In this document: one piece after another, positions 8,552 to 17,732 of the stretch
Position numbering within the stretch: position 1 is the stretch's first letter
How the letters are laid out: every line of letters begins with the position of its first letter
Assembly (NCBI RefSeq): GCF_000350225.1
Contig: NW_005179026.1
Location: 496,001-560,000, forward strand
DNA: 64,000 nucleotides
DNA from: Chondrus crispus
Lineage: Eukaryota; Rhodophyta; Florideophyceae; Gigartinales; Gigartinaceae
Direction of reading: 5' to 3'
Notes under the pieces: model-generated
Told to the model about the DNA's origin: nothing
Database searches by the model: none
What the model saw: only the letters and a program-made list of their open reading frames with translations
Made by a program: the position numbers and the translations under genes

Positions 8552-9850
8552 TTGACATTACAGGAGCCTACCTACACGAACAATACGAACACCACAAGAA
8601 AGTATTTGTGTGGCAGATCCCCCGATTCAATGGCACGTACAAGCACAAAAGTCCTCATGGCCAACTCAAAGGGAACCTATACGGCACACCGGCAGCAGCG
8701 AACATATATAGCACGCAACTCCATAACCACCTCAAAAAATGGATACAAGCAGCTACGCTCGGACACATCACTGTTCACAAAAAGGGACAAGCACGACATA
8801 ATCCTCATAGGGATCAGCATGGATGACTTTTTGCCAGTAGCCACCAACCCCACCATGATTGACGCACAGTACAAGGTACTGCGAGCCAAGTACAAAGTCA
8901 AAAGACTTGGACGCCCCGAAAAATACCTGAACTGGACCATACAGTACAGAAAAGAAGGGATCCACATCTCCCAGCCGCAGCACATCCACAGCGTCGTGGC
9001 CATGCTCGCTCAAACTCAGAGCAACCCCCAACGCACCCCATACCTCGACGGTGTCAAAGTGGACCCTCCCACCAACGAGGAGACCACACGAGAGGAAATA
9101 GCTGCCATATACAGCAGTGCAGTTGGGGAAATCAGGTACATAGCCGACTCTACCAGGCCCGACATCGCCTTCGCAGCGACAACACTAGCAAGAGCGCTAA
9201 AAGGCCCCACGCAGCGCCACTGGAAACTGCTGCAACGACTGGCACAGTATCTCCACACGACCCGCACGAAGGGAATCCTCATGCCCCGCGGAACAAAAGA
9301 GGGCATCACAATCGACGCGTTCTCGGACGCCGACTATGCCAACGACGAGACGACACGAAAATCCGTCACTGGCACCATCACGCTGCTCAACGGCTCTCCG
9401 GTACAATGGCTCTCGCGACAACAACCGATCGTCGCCAAGAGCACATGCAAAACGGAATACATAGCAGCCGCCGAAACCGCCACCGTCACAATTTGGCTCG
9501 CCAACATGATGAAGGAAACGACCATACCGACCCGCCAACCCGTACTGCACGTCGACAACACGGCCGCCGTGCAGATGGCCAAAAACACCGGGGCGACGCG
9601 CAGAAGAAAATGTATCGACGTGCGATACCATTTCCTGCACGAGACAGTTCAAACCGGCAAACTCAAAGTATCGCGCATCCCCACCACAGAGCAAAAAGCC
9701 GATATATTAACGAAACCGCTCAAAAACACGCTGTTCCAAAAACATAAGCACAGCATACAAATCAACCCACCCCCCGCACCGACAGGAAGCCCTCGCGTCC
9801 GGGGGAGTGCGGTTCCATCCAGAACCGAAAAAGACGCTCAGACTTCCTAA
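8552..9850 (+). CDS. Copia-1 RT C-terminal half and RNase H
   Basis: The first ~70 codons of this frame are out of register; true homology starts near 8770. The RT catalytic box is ISMDDF (codons 8819-8827), in place of the usual YVDD. Then come the thumb and connection (EIRYIADSTRPDIAFAA) and RNase H, with DAFSDADYAND, the CKTEYIAAAE block and the C-terminal KCIDVRYHFLHE and KADILTKPL motifs. It ends shortly after the polypurine tract and overlaps the upstream U3 copy. Confidence 0.85.
   Translation: MTLQEPTYTNNTNTTRKYLCGRSPDSMARTSTKVLMANSKGTYTAHRQQRTYIARNSITTSKNGYKQLRSDTSLFTKRDKHDIILIGISMDDFLPVATNPTMIDAQYKVLRAKYKVKRLGRPEKYLNWTIQYRKEGIHISQPQHIHSVVAMLAQTQSNPQRTPYLDGVKVDPPTNEETTREEIAAIYSSAVGEIRYIADSTRPDIAFAATTLARALKGPTQRHWKLLQRLAQYLHTTRTKGILMPRGTKEGITIDAFSDADYANDETTRKSVTGTITLLNGSPVQWLSRQQPIVAKSTCKTEYIAAAETATVTIWLANMMKETTIPTRQPVLHVDNTAAVQMAKNTGATRRRKCIDVRYHFLHETVQTGKLKVSRIPTTEQKADILTKPLKNTLFQKHKHSIQINPPPAPTGSPRVRGSAVPSRTEKDAQTS
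9799..9807 (+). promoter_or_regulatory. Copia-1 polypurine tract
   Basis: CCGGGGGAG directly precedes TGCGGTTCC at 9808, the position expected for the plus-strand primer if U3 begins at 9808 rather than at 9865. Confidence 0.65.
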
Positions 9851-10003
9851 ACACAACGCTGACACATGGTTCCATCCAGATAAGGCAGCCCTCACAGATA
9901 GGGCACACCGCCATTTAGGGCTACCATAGCAAACAGAATAAAGTCGCCGTCGCCTCCGCCACCTTCGGGGGTCGGAGGCATCGGTCTTGATCTTGGCATC
10001 ACA
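9808..10003 (+). repeat. Copia-1 3' LTR (long form, 196 bp) with duplicated U3 start
   Basis: TGCGGTTCCATCCAGA at 9808 and CATGGTTCCATCCAGA at 9865 are direct repeats 57 bp apart. From 9867 to 10003 the sequence is identical to the 5' LTR. The second copy lacks the canonical TG. Confidence 0.85.
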
Positions 10004-10008
10004 GTGCT

Positions 10009-10544
10009 GGGTCTTGCCCGCTATCCACGGCGAAAGCCTTCCTTTTCTGGGAAACTTTTTCGTCTTGGAAAAGGTCAAGTTCGCTCATGGAGAAAGCCTG
10101 CATTTTCAGAATTGTCAAAAGCGCGAGCATTTCTCTCTTGCGCTTCGCAACGGCAACAGATAAGCTGACAGGAGAGACCACTTGAGTAATTTGCTGTGAC
10201 CTCGAAGCCGCAGAGTTCGGGGGCTTTATGTCCCCATCGTGCGATTCTGTTGATTTGGTATCCGTATGCCCAGTTGCACGAGCGCTGTGCTTTCGACTTT
10301 CTTCCACAATGCTTTCGGTCTTGCCGTTCGCATTCCTTCCTACTCCACTGTAGATGTTGCTGTTGGTGGGGAGAGTCTCTTCGTCTTCGCAATCAGAAGA
10401 GTCGTCGTCTTCACTGCCCGAAAGTGGTAATGTAGATTCTCGAGTGCGTGGTTTCCTGGTCTTTCGCGGCCGCATAAAAGCCTTCAGTTTTCTTCGCAGG
10501 ATGTATATATCCATGAGACTCAGTTGGCTCGGCTCTGAATACAC
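10009..10544 (-). pseudogene. Proximal part of an ORF truncated by Copia-1
   Basis: About 175 residues are encoded up to the insertion point. The protein is charged and Ser/Asp-rich, with a basic RPRKTRKPRTRE segment near the start, an acidic SGSEDDDSSDCEDEE stretch and a helical C-terminal part. This composition suggests a nuclear protein, but no domain is recognised. The frame now ends inside the 3' LTR. The downstream half is probably 5027-5468. Confidence 0.4.
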
Positions 10545-10837
10545 CTTGCATGGCTTTTGCCAAGCCTTTGTTGTGGGAAGTAAATGCTACATCGAGAGGG
10601 GCGGCCGCGCCGCCCTGGACGAAGCGCGCCGCACGCACCGCGGCGCCGCAATTCTGTTGACATCTGCCCAAGCAAAGGACAGTTTTGCATAGGTGAGATT
10701 GTGCACAACACTCCGCTGTGGCGCGTGTGGTTCGTGATTCGATGAGGTTCGTTCGATGGGGAACGTGACTGGCACACGTGTGCTTCGGGGAGGGGGAGAG
10801 GGGAGGATGGACAGCTCAAAGGGAGCGTCGATCAACG

Positions 10838-11640
10838 TCGGTCAACGGTCGTGTGAAGTGAGAGAGACAAGTTTGCATTTGTGCATGAGGACAGAAGGAA
10901 AAGGGGGAGGCGTACAACGGGAGGCGTCTAAGAGAGGCGTATAACGGGAAGGCGTACATGAGGCGTCTAAGAGAGGCGTATAAGGGGAAGGCGTACAAGG
11001 GGGAGGCGTCTACGGGGGGAGCGTCGGTCGACAGTTGTGTGAAGTGAGAGAGTTTGCTTTTGTGCATGAGGACAAAAGTAAAAGGGGAAGGCGTATAGGG
11101 GAGGCGTCTAAGGGAAAGGCGTACAAGGGAAAGGCGTACAAGGGAAAGGCGTACAAGGGGGAGGCGTTTAAGGGGGGAGCGTCGGTCGACGGTTGTGTGA
11201 AGTGAGAGGGACAAGTTTGCGTTCGCACATGAGAACAGAAGGAAAAGGGGGAGGTGTCTAGGAGAGGCGTATAAGGGGAAGGCGTACAAAGGGGAGGCGT
11301 CTAAGGGGGGAGCGTTTGTCGACAGTCGCGTGAACGGGGAGGGACGAGGTTGCGTTATTGTGCATGAGAAAAGAAGTAAAAGGGGGAGGCATAAAAAAGG
11401 GGAGGCGTCTGAGAGAGGCGTATAAGGGGGAGGGGGGCGTATGAAAGGGAGGCGTGTAGGGGAGGCGTGTAGGGGAGGCGTGTAGGGGAGGCGTATAAGG
11501 AGGCCGTATAAGGAGGGCGTACAAGGGTGGCGTACAAAGGGAAGCGTACAACGCAGGCGTACGAAGGGGAGCGTGCAACGCGCGGGCGTACCAAGGGAGG
11601 TGTGCAACGCGCGGGCGTGCCAAGGGAGGTGTAGTGCTTT
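10838..11640. repeat. G-rich minisatellite with higher-order units
   Basis: Short G-rich modules of the form aggcgtacaagggg or aggcgtctaagggg are repeated dozens of times. They sit in at least four higher-order units, each opening with a shared segment (near 10838, 11024, 11182 and 11312) containing a gtcggtcgac-like core, gtgaagtgagag, and then catgagnacaaaag or similar. Units are about 130-190 bp and differ in the number of short modules. A 322-residue minus-strand frame is only a translation of the repeat. Confidence 0.85.
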
Positions 11641-11645
11641 CGGAT

Positions 11646-11876
11646 AGACCGAGCAAGAGCATAGAGGGCAAGAAGATAGAGGGATAACTGTTTGTTTAGT
11701 TTTGCGATCGATGCGTTTATGTGATGAGTGAACAGAGAGCAGCAGATACAGTACTGTAAAAAGAAAACAACCGAGCAAGAGCACAGAGGGATAACTGTTT
11801 CTTTGGTTTTGCAGTCGATGCGTTTATGGGATGATGAACAGAGAACAGCAGATACAGTACTGTAGAAAGGTCTATG
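11646..11876. repeat. Imperfect tandem duplication, ~110-bp unit
   Basis: Two neighbouring copies begin accgagcaagagca and end gcagatacagtactgta(a/g)aaag, sharing the gggataactgttt and cgatgcgtttatg blocks. The first copy holds a short extra segment. Confidence 0.85.
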
Positions 11877-11924
11877 TTGCATAATGTTTGCGACGGGCAT
11901 GGACATGGTGTCTAGCCCGGGCAG

Positions 11925-12006
11925 CGGAGCGGCACAGGAGCCGGGACAGGAGCGGCACAAGAGCGGGGCAGGGGCGAGGCAGGGGCGGGGCAGGAGCGGG
12001 AAAGGA
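11925..12006. repeat. ~10-bp G-rich tandem repeat
   Basis: A run of degenerate units such as ggcacaggagc and ggggcaggggc continues for about 80 bp. The strand asymmetry (G-rich plus strand) matches the minisatellite to its left. Confidence 0.8.
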
Positions 12007-12296
12007 GTCCCCCATTCTCTACATAAAGAGTCGCAAAATTGTCAGCAGAAGTGTAGCCGTTTTGTAGTCAGCATTGTTTCGCAAAGAGTACAATCAGTGC
12101 ATTTATTTGTTCTGTCTCTTGCTACAGACAGATGAAAAGTGACCCGTTTTCTCCTCCTTCACATGCATTCCACGTAGTGCAGTACGCTATTGTCGGTAGC
12201 AATGGAACCGGAGGGCGAGCAGGGCGAGCCCAGCGGTGCCCATACAATGCGGTCGGGTTGGAAACGGTTGTAAATGGTGTGTAGCGAGTGAAATAA

Positions 12297-13100
12297 ATGT
12301 CAGCTTCGCCCGGTACAAGCAATTTTATCGCAATCAGCTTTGACCTGGTATTACTCTTGCCGATTGTGCCAACCGGGCGCAGGCACCCAAGCCGTCGCTC
12401 AACCAAGTCATCCTCAAAAATGCCGCTGAGTTCAGAATTCAAAGCCCTGTTGACGGGTCTTGACACCATTACGCGCTGTTTGGAGAGAACGGAAAGGGCT
12501 ACAGCCATCACGTCCTCAGAAAAGGCTGAGCGGGTGGGTGACTTGGACATGCGGAGACGCGCGACAACGTTGTCATACCGTACGGTATGCTCGGCAGGGG
12601 ACAGGGCCGACAGCGAGAACGAGCAGGCTAGGCCTGCCGAGGGGTGGATGTGGTGGTCACCGAGCACACGAACGCCCTCAGAGCGCAGAGCGATGCGAAT
12701 GGAGCGACGCAGCGCAGCGAGAAAGACCTCGGTCGGAGCGGGGGGAGAAGAGGGGTGCCATATGTCGGTGTCGGCGATGGCAAAAACTGGAGTGAGAAGA
12801 TCCTTAGAGCGGGCGAAAAGCGTGGCACGAGCGAATACCCAGAGAGTTGCTTGGACAGAGGCGGTGGGGGAAGGGGAGCGGTAGTGTTTGGCGGAGGGGG
12901 CCGTATATTTTGGGGGCGGGGTGGGAACAAGTAGGGCTGCAAGAGTGCCTGGAACGGAGTCCTCCTATGTCCCGGCGCGCACCTTCTTCGCTGCCGTCGT
13001 ACTTCTCCCGCCGGCAAGGCAGGCGCACGCGCTGCACAAGCCAGCGCCCGAGCTCTACGAGTATGAGGCGGCGCTCCTGATCTCGGCGCAGTGTTCATGA
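12297..13100 (+). pseudogene. Hypothetical ORF with one in-frame TAG
   Basis: Two frames, 12297-12884 and 12888-13100, lie in the same phase and are separated by a single TAG at 12882-12884. Together they would give about 267 residues. An internal ATG at 12420 (MPLSSEFKALLTGLDT) begins a helical stretch that looks like real protein. The last ~40 residues (ALHKPAPELYEYEAALL) also look protein-like. The middle is Arg/Glu/Ala-rich. No family recognised; overlapping minus-strand frames keep confidence low. Confidence 0.3.
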
Positions 13101-13205
13101 GTTCTTAAAGCAAGCGTCACAGAATTTACAAATCCCACCACCACCCCTCACCTCCATTCCCAGAAGGTGAGGCAACTTGAGACACGGAGCTTTCTAGCAA
13201 ACCAA

Positions 13206-14504
13206 TTATGATGCAGTATAAGCAGGCCGGACCAGACCTTTGTCTTTCACAAAGGCTTTCAAAACTTCCCTTCTTCGAGATCGAATAGAACTACGAGTGT
13301 TACGAGCAACGGCCTGATTCGTGTCCCTCATTCTTTCGAGCGCTGCGCGATGGTCGGCTCGCATTTCTTCGACATATCGACCTTGGTCGATCTCCACCTC
13401 TGTACGTTCTTGAGGCGAGAGCGTCTCATTGAGTACATCCCACCCCCTCCTTCCCCGCACGCTATCCTCCTCAATACAGTAGTTGTGCAATTTCATTGCT
13501 ACCGACATGATCGCCGTACAATGCTCTAACGCAAAATCAAGGCGATCCCCGAGTATACGCCACCTCGCGACTAGAATCCCAAAAGCCTGCTCGATATGAA
13601 TTCGCAAAGATGACAAATAAAAGTTGAAGTTGTCTTGTTCTTCTGTTAGTGTAGGCGAGGGGAATGGAACTATAATGTACTCTGAAACGGGGTATGCCTC
13701 GTCACCCACAACCCAAAAATACTCACCAAGTAGGCCATCGTCTACCTCCATCATAAATCCAGAAACAGCATTCGCGAGCGCGTCATGAGTGGCACCACCA
13801 CACTTTCCAGAAGCATAGATAAATATGTAGTTAGAGTCACAGAGAGCTTGCACCGGAACTGCATAATAGCCCTTACGGCAAAAGAAAGATGCAGGGTTAC
13901 TCTCCCTCGGTGGTTGCCTCATCTTGATGCATATCCCATCCAAGGCCCCAACACAGCCATCCAAAGGGTTTACTTGAGCTCGTGAGAGCTTAAATCCCCT
14001 CGCAACAGTCTGTAGTTCCTGTTTCGATCGTGAAAGCTTGGGGAATTGAAGTACTTTGTCCAGTACTCCAACTGTATCATGTAAAACGTTGTAAACAGTC
14101 CCACACGCGATTCTATATATTAACGCGACATCTAGAACTTCAGCACCTGCCAGTATTCGCAATGCCATAGCCAATCGAACGTCCGTGGGAAGCGTTGCGC
14201 TTCGATAATCCGTTTCTGCCTGCTGCTGCCTTCTCATATGCGGAGAAAGCTTCATAACGAGCTTGAGAAATGCTGCACGAGTCATACGGAACAGTCGCTT
14301 GAAAGCCTGATTTCCCAGTTGGCGGGAGATGTGTCTGAACTGCGCTGAAAACTTGTCGTCAAAAGCTCCTTCGTGTCCCTTTACGACAGCTTTACGGCGT
14401 CGTCTTCGGCGTCGGATAGGGCGGAGGCGTTTTCGGAGATGGTGTTGCGCAATCGCAGCGGTAGTGATCGCTGCAGCCCTGGCGAGAACATGAAATGGGA
14501 GCAT
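13206..14504 (-). CDS. PIF/Harbinger-type transposase (DDE_Tnp_4), apparently intact
   Basis: The 432-residue frame is uninterrupted. A basic N-terminus (run of R near residues 24-38) leads into a helical region with FRHISRQLGNQAFKRLFRM and a helix-turn-helix-like IYRIACGTVYNVLHDTV segment. The RNase H-fold catalytic core follows, with Asp189 (GALDGIC), Asp268 (VVGDEAYP) and Glu305 (IEQAFGIL), spaced as in PIF/Harbinger enzymes. The C-terminal ~90 residues are charged and helical. No partner Myb gene is directly adjacent (the nearest candidate is at 2473-4059), and I could not define terminal inverted repeats. An intact core among decayed repeats suggests recent mobility or domestication. Confidence 0.85.
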   Translation of the reverse strand: MLPFHVLARAAAITTAAIAQHHLRKRLRPIRRRRRRRKAVVKGHEGAFDDKFSAQFRHISRQLGNQAFKRLFRMTRAAFLKLVMKLSPHMRRQQQAETDYRSATLPTDVRLAMALRILAGAEVLDVALIYRIACGTVYNVLHDTVGVLDKVLQFPKLSRSKQELQTVARGFKLSRAQVNPLDGCVGALDGICIKMRQPPRESNPASFFCRKGYYAVPVQALCDSNYIFIYASGKCGGATHDALANAVSGFMMEVDDGLLGEYFWVVGDEAYPVSEYIIVPFPSPTLTEEQDNFNFYLSSLRIHIEQAFGILVARWRILGDRLDFALEHCTAIMSVAMKLHNYCIEEDSVRGRRGWDVLNETLSPQERTEVEIDQGRYVEEMRADHRAALERMRDTNQAVARNTRSSIRSRRREVLKAFVKDKGLVRPAYTAS

Positions 14505-15668
14505 AAGAGATGATAGTTAGATGGGATTTGGGACACGGCATGCCATGGAGAGCTACGATGGATGGTCTGCATGCAGGGATGGTCTTGGGCCTGCCATGAA
14601 CGACGGCGATCGGCACATAATAGCTCCCCACGATAGTCGATCCGTCAATAGGGCAAACGGTGCTTGGCTTGGCCCGACACGGCGCGCGGATTTGGGCATT
14701 AATTTTTTCAGACGTTAAGTTTTAGTAAAAGGAGGGCACGCTCACGCACGCACGCCCACGCGCAAAGGTTAAGAAAGGCCCTGAGTGTGTACGTGGCAGG
14801 GTTGAATGGAAGCAGAACGTGAATGGACGCCGGCAGCAATATTTGTCCCGAAATGTTCAAAACTTTCACACCGATGTTTCGACAAATCATTTGTACATTA
14901 AATGGAAAGTGTTTACTGCGTGGTCCACCCACACAGGGAATTTGGGCAAAAAAATGAAATGATAGATTTATTCAAATAACAAAAATTGGGGCAAATAACC
15001 AAATCGCCGGGTACAGTACACCCATGATTTGGTTCCTGGCCTCAGTTGCGCGGCGATCCGCGCCATTTCAAAAAGCCGCCAATTTGTGTTGGTTTCAATG
15101 AGCTAATGGTTACAGCATGAATCATTATTTTATTCCCAGTTGTGCACACGTGTAATGCTTGTCTATTCCCATGTTGACCGTGTTTCAAGTTTTTGTTTGG
15201 TTCCAACACGAACCCTTGATTGCGACCCTGTTTTGGTCGTTTCCTTGGTTGGTGCGCGTGTGCAGCAGGTACCCCCGTAAACAGGGTCATTCTGGGGGCC
15301 TTGCTGTGTTCCCTGCGCCGTGGCGCGAGCCGGTATTGTTGCCAATAGGAGTAAAGCATTTGCAACCAATGGGCGACCAGCGCCCTTCGTGACCTTATTT
15401 TTTGGGCCAAAGTGGGGCACCGTCCTCCAAATGAGCTGCAAACGAAGTAGTGGGGCCCCTGCCATTTCATTGGCTATCAACCGGGGCACCCCCCCACAAC
15501 AATTTATTTATGAAAGCCATTCTACCCTTTCTACCCGACGGTAGAATGTACTATACCGACTGGACAAGCCCCTGGAGTACAGCACTGTATCATACGCCTC
15601 CCTGCAGTCCCTTGCAGCCCTCTTTGCTGGCGTAAAATTCTTGTCAGTGCGTGGCAAGAGCAGCCTTA
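14505..15668. other. Intergenic region, no gene recognised
   Basis: It contains a segment at about 14741-14785 that matches 2079-2125 in reverse orientation, an AT-rich block (14940-15000), and no frame with recognisable protein. Confidence 0.5.
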
Positions 15669-15673
15669 CTCAA

Positions 15674-16268
15674 GGTATGTCTTAACTTGCCCGGGTTTGC
15701 TTTGCTTGCCCGAGTTTGCCGGTCATTTATTAATTTTTTAATGTAAGTACACGCCTTCCCCTTACGCTAGTAGTGGACAGGTGTCCCAGAGCGACGGTGC
15801 CTGCAGACGAGGAAGCAATAGTGAGAGACTTTGCGCTGGTGGCCCCCGTCTTCCGAATGGTGGGAGTCGGAGAGATGCGCCAGAGGCGCGGAGAACGGCC
15901 CACGTGGCATTGAGGTGTGGAAGCCGTTTTCAGGAAAGTAGTAGGCAGAGAGGTGCCTCGTAGAGTTGGGTTGCCTTTGCGAGATGGCAGGTGCATAGAT
16001 TTTTGCAAAGGGGGAGTTGAGGATGTTTTCGGCAAGGGGCAAGCACTGCGTCCACCGGAGCACAGCGTCCAAATTCGAAAGTTACAAACTTACAAAAGTA
16101 GCCAATATATGATTGACATTTGTCGTTACACACTGACATAACTTGAGCTTGCAGTGTAGGGTCGTACTTAGTTTCAAATCATATATTAACACCCAGTAGC
16201 CAATAGTAGTGCAAATCATGGCTCGGGGCAAGCAAACCCGGGCAAACTCGGGCAAGCTAAGACACTCC
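15674..16268. mobile_element. Non-autonomous TIR element (595 bp)
   Basis: The left end reads GGTATGTCTTAACTTGCCCG and the right end, read on the minus strand, GGAGTGTCTTAGCTTGCCCG. The inverted repeats continue with GRGTTTGC motifs. The element is flanked by an exact 5-bp duplication CTCAA (15669-15673 and 16269-16273). It has no transposase. It ends about 350 bp upstream of the NLR-like gene and could carry promoter elements. The superfamily is not clear. Confidence 0.75.
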
Positions 16269-16536
16269 CTCAACTCACGATGTCCCAACACCGCAGCAAC
16301 AATCCCCACAACCGCCGCCCTGTTTTTTCAGCGTAGGAAATCACTCCAAAATTCACTGTCAAGCGGGCACTTACCGTAAAATAGCTGTGGGCCATTGGAT
16401 GCCCTGCATTTATTCGAATGCGAAGGGTGGAGGCAAACCTTTCCCGCCCTCTCTGCGAGAATACCAAGAACGAAAAACGACTTCCCTTGGGTAACGACTG
16501 ACAACGACAAAAGAGAAAAAAGAGATTCCGAGAGAG

Positions 16537-16546
16537 AGATATATAG
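16537..16546 (+). promoter_or_regulatory. Candidate TATA box of the NLR-like gene
   Basis: A TATATAG motif lies about 75 bp upstream of the ATG at 16617, in a purine-rich stretch followed by a C/A-rich leader. Confidence 0.4.
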
Positions 16547-16616
16547 AAAAGAATAAGCGCCGCTTTGCCACCGCCACCTACTCGAATCCGAACAACACCC
16601 CCTATTCGCAAACACC

Positions 16617-17117
16617 ATGGCTGATCCATACAGTATCTTGGGCCTCACCGGCCCGGCTGAGCAAGTCGTCCGCCTCATGGCAAGTCTCATCGAACGACAC
16701 AAAGCCTACAAGGAAAACAAAACGCTCTCTACGGAAGTGCTCACCGCCTACACCACCTTGCAGGCAGACATCACGGAGCTTGAAAACATGCCGATCCATG
16801 GAACGTCGTCGCAGCACACGGGCTTGCTCCAACGTGAAATTGCCGGCATCTCAAGCTTCATATTGAAGTCCCTCGAAGAGCTGCAGAAAGAGTTGGACGA
16901 CCCAAAAGCGAGACTCGGTGCGTTCGCCTCTGCGATGGGAGATAGAGAAGTCCTAGAGAAGCCAAAGCAAGAAGCGGACCGCCTTCACAAACGTATTGTA
17001 CAAGCAAGCACGGGCATCGATACTCGCGCGGCGGTCAAGCAAAGAAGCGGACCGCCTTCACAATTGTATTCAACAAGTAAGGGCGGCCGTCGAGTCGACC
17101 AGGGGAGGTACAGGTGA
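16617..17117 (+). CDS. N-terminal segment of NLR-like protein
   Basis: The ATG at 16617 (ccATGG context) opens a frame with MADPYSILGLTGPAEQVV and then a long helical region (about residues 15-110) rich in K, E and L with heptad-like spacing. This resembles the helical signalling domains that precede NB-ARC modules. Near its end an ~73-bp segment starting at 16965 is duplicated at 17037; the second copy has an extra A (CAAAGAAG versus CAAGAAG), which throws the frame. The NB-ARC then continues in the +1 frame. Confidence 0.6.
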   Translation: MADPYSILGLTGPAEQVVRLMASLIERHKAYKENKTLSTEVLTAYTTLQADITELENMPIHGTSSQHTGLLQREIAGISSFILKSLEELQKELDDPKARLGAFASAMGDREVLEKPKQEADRLHKRIVQASTGIDTRAAVKQRSGPPSQLYSTSKGGRRVDQGRYR

Positions 17118-17715
17118 TACCTTCAGGACGTCGATAAGAGCCGAACATAATCCTGCGTCGATATGTGTGAAGCTTGATTCTCGGGGGAGCGATGGATTAC
17201 CAAACACGTGTGAGTCGCGTCTAAAAGCGGCTGTGCTACGGAGAGATAGGAACAAGCAAGTGGGTGCGACAGCAGTGGGACAGGGTGGAGTCGGGAAGAC
17301 ATGTGCCCTTCGAGCGATCGCACACGACGATGAGATTATGGCGGAATTTTCGGGAGGAGTGTACTTCATGTCGTTGGGGAAAGATGGAAACGTGGGACGG
17401 CTGATTGAAGAACTGTGTCTGATTGTGGAAGCGTCCGGCGGGAACCAGACGGCTGTAGAAATGCGACGGCAGAGCAAGTTTGAAAGGGTGTTAGTGAAGG
17501 TACAAGCGTGGTTTTGTAGTCATGTGTGTCTGTTTATCATTGATGATGTGTGGGTGGTGAATGATATAGACGCCAATATCCTTCAAAAGTTGTCTGTTCT
17601 GGCTGAGACTGCGGGGAGCAGCGGGGAAAGACGAGCAGACTACTGTACTTCACGAGGGATAAGGAGCTGCGTCAGATTGGAGAGCGGGTTGCCTTCGAGC
17701 CGAGGGAGAAAGTAG
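16996..17715 (+). CDS. NB-ARC nucleotide-binding segment of NLR-like protein
   Basis: True coding in this frame starts at about 17040 after the upstream frameshift. The P-loop is GQGGVGKT (residues 95-102) and the kinase-2 motif is LFIIDDVW (Asp183/Asp184). The frame leaves the consensus near 17615, because the next NB-ARC motif, TRD (YFTRDKEL, about 17649), is encoded in another frame that runs into the ORF starting at 17733. NB-ARC ATPases are STAND switches that oligomerise on sensing a ligand. Two frameshifts in one NB-ARC suggest a pseudogene, unless they are sequence errors. Confidence 0.8.
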   Translation: MYKQARASILARRSSKEADRLHNCIQQVRAAVESTRGGTGDTFRTSIRAEHNPASICVKLDSRGSDGLPNTCESRLKAAVLRRDRNKQVGATAVGQGGVGKTCALRAIAHDDEIMAEFSGGVYFMSLGKDGNVGRLIEELCLIVEASGGNQTAVEMRRQSKFERVLVKVQAWFCSHVCLFIIDDVWVVNDIDANILQKLSVLAETAGSSGERRADYCTSRGIRSCVRLESGLPSSRGRK

Positions 17716-17732
17716 GGAAAGAAGCAGTTGAG

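Larger units (their letters stand above)
5474..10003 (+). mobile_element. Copia-1: Ty1/copia LTR retrotransposon, nearly intact
   Basis: The order is LTR, primer site, Gag, protease, integrase, RT, RNase H, polypurine tract, LTR. Integrase before RT is the Ty1/copia order. The two LTRs are identical across the 137 bp from TGGTTCC to CATCACA, and the 5-bp duplication is perfect, so insertion is recent. The pol frame nevertheless has two frameshifts and one TGA. The 3' LTR is preceded by a second copy of its own first 16 bp, 57 bp upstream and next to GGGGGAG. This copy split a host-like ORF. Confidence 0.95.

Noticed and set aside
10816..11784. 322-residue minus-strand open frame
   Set aside because: It is the translation of the G-rich minisatellite (repeating LYAFPLYASLRRL-like residues). 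Several frames are open for the same reason.
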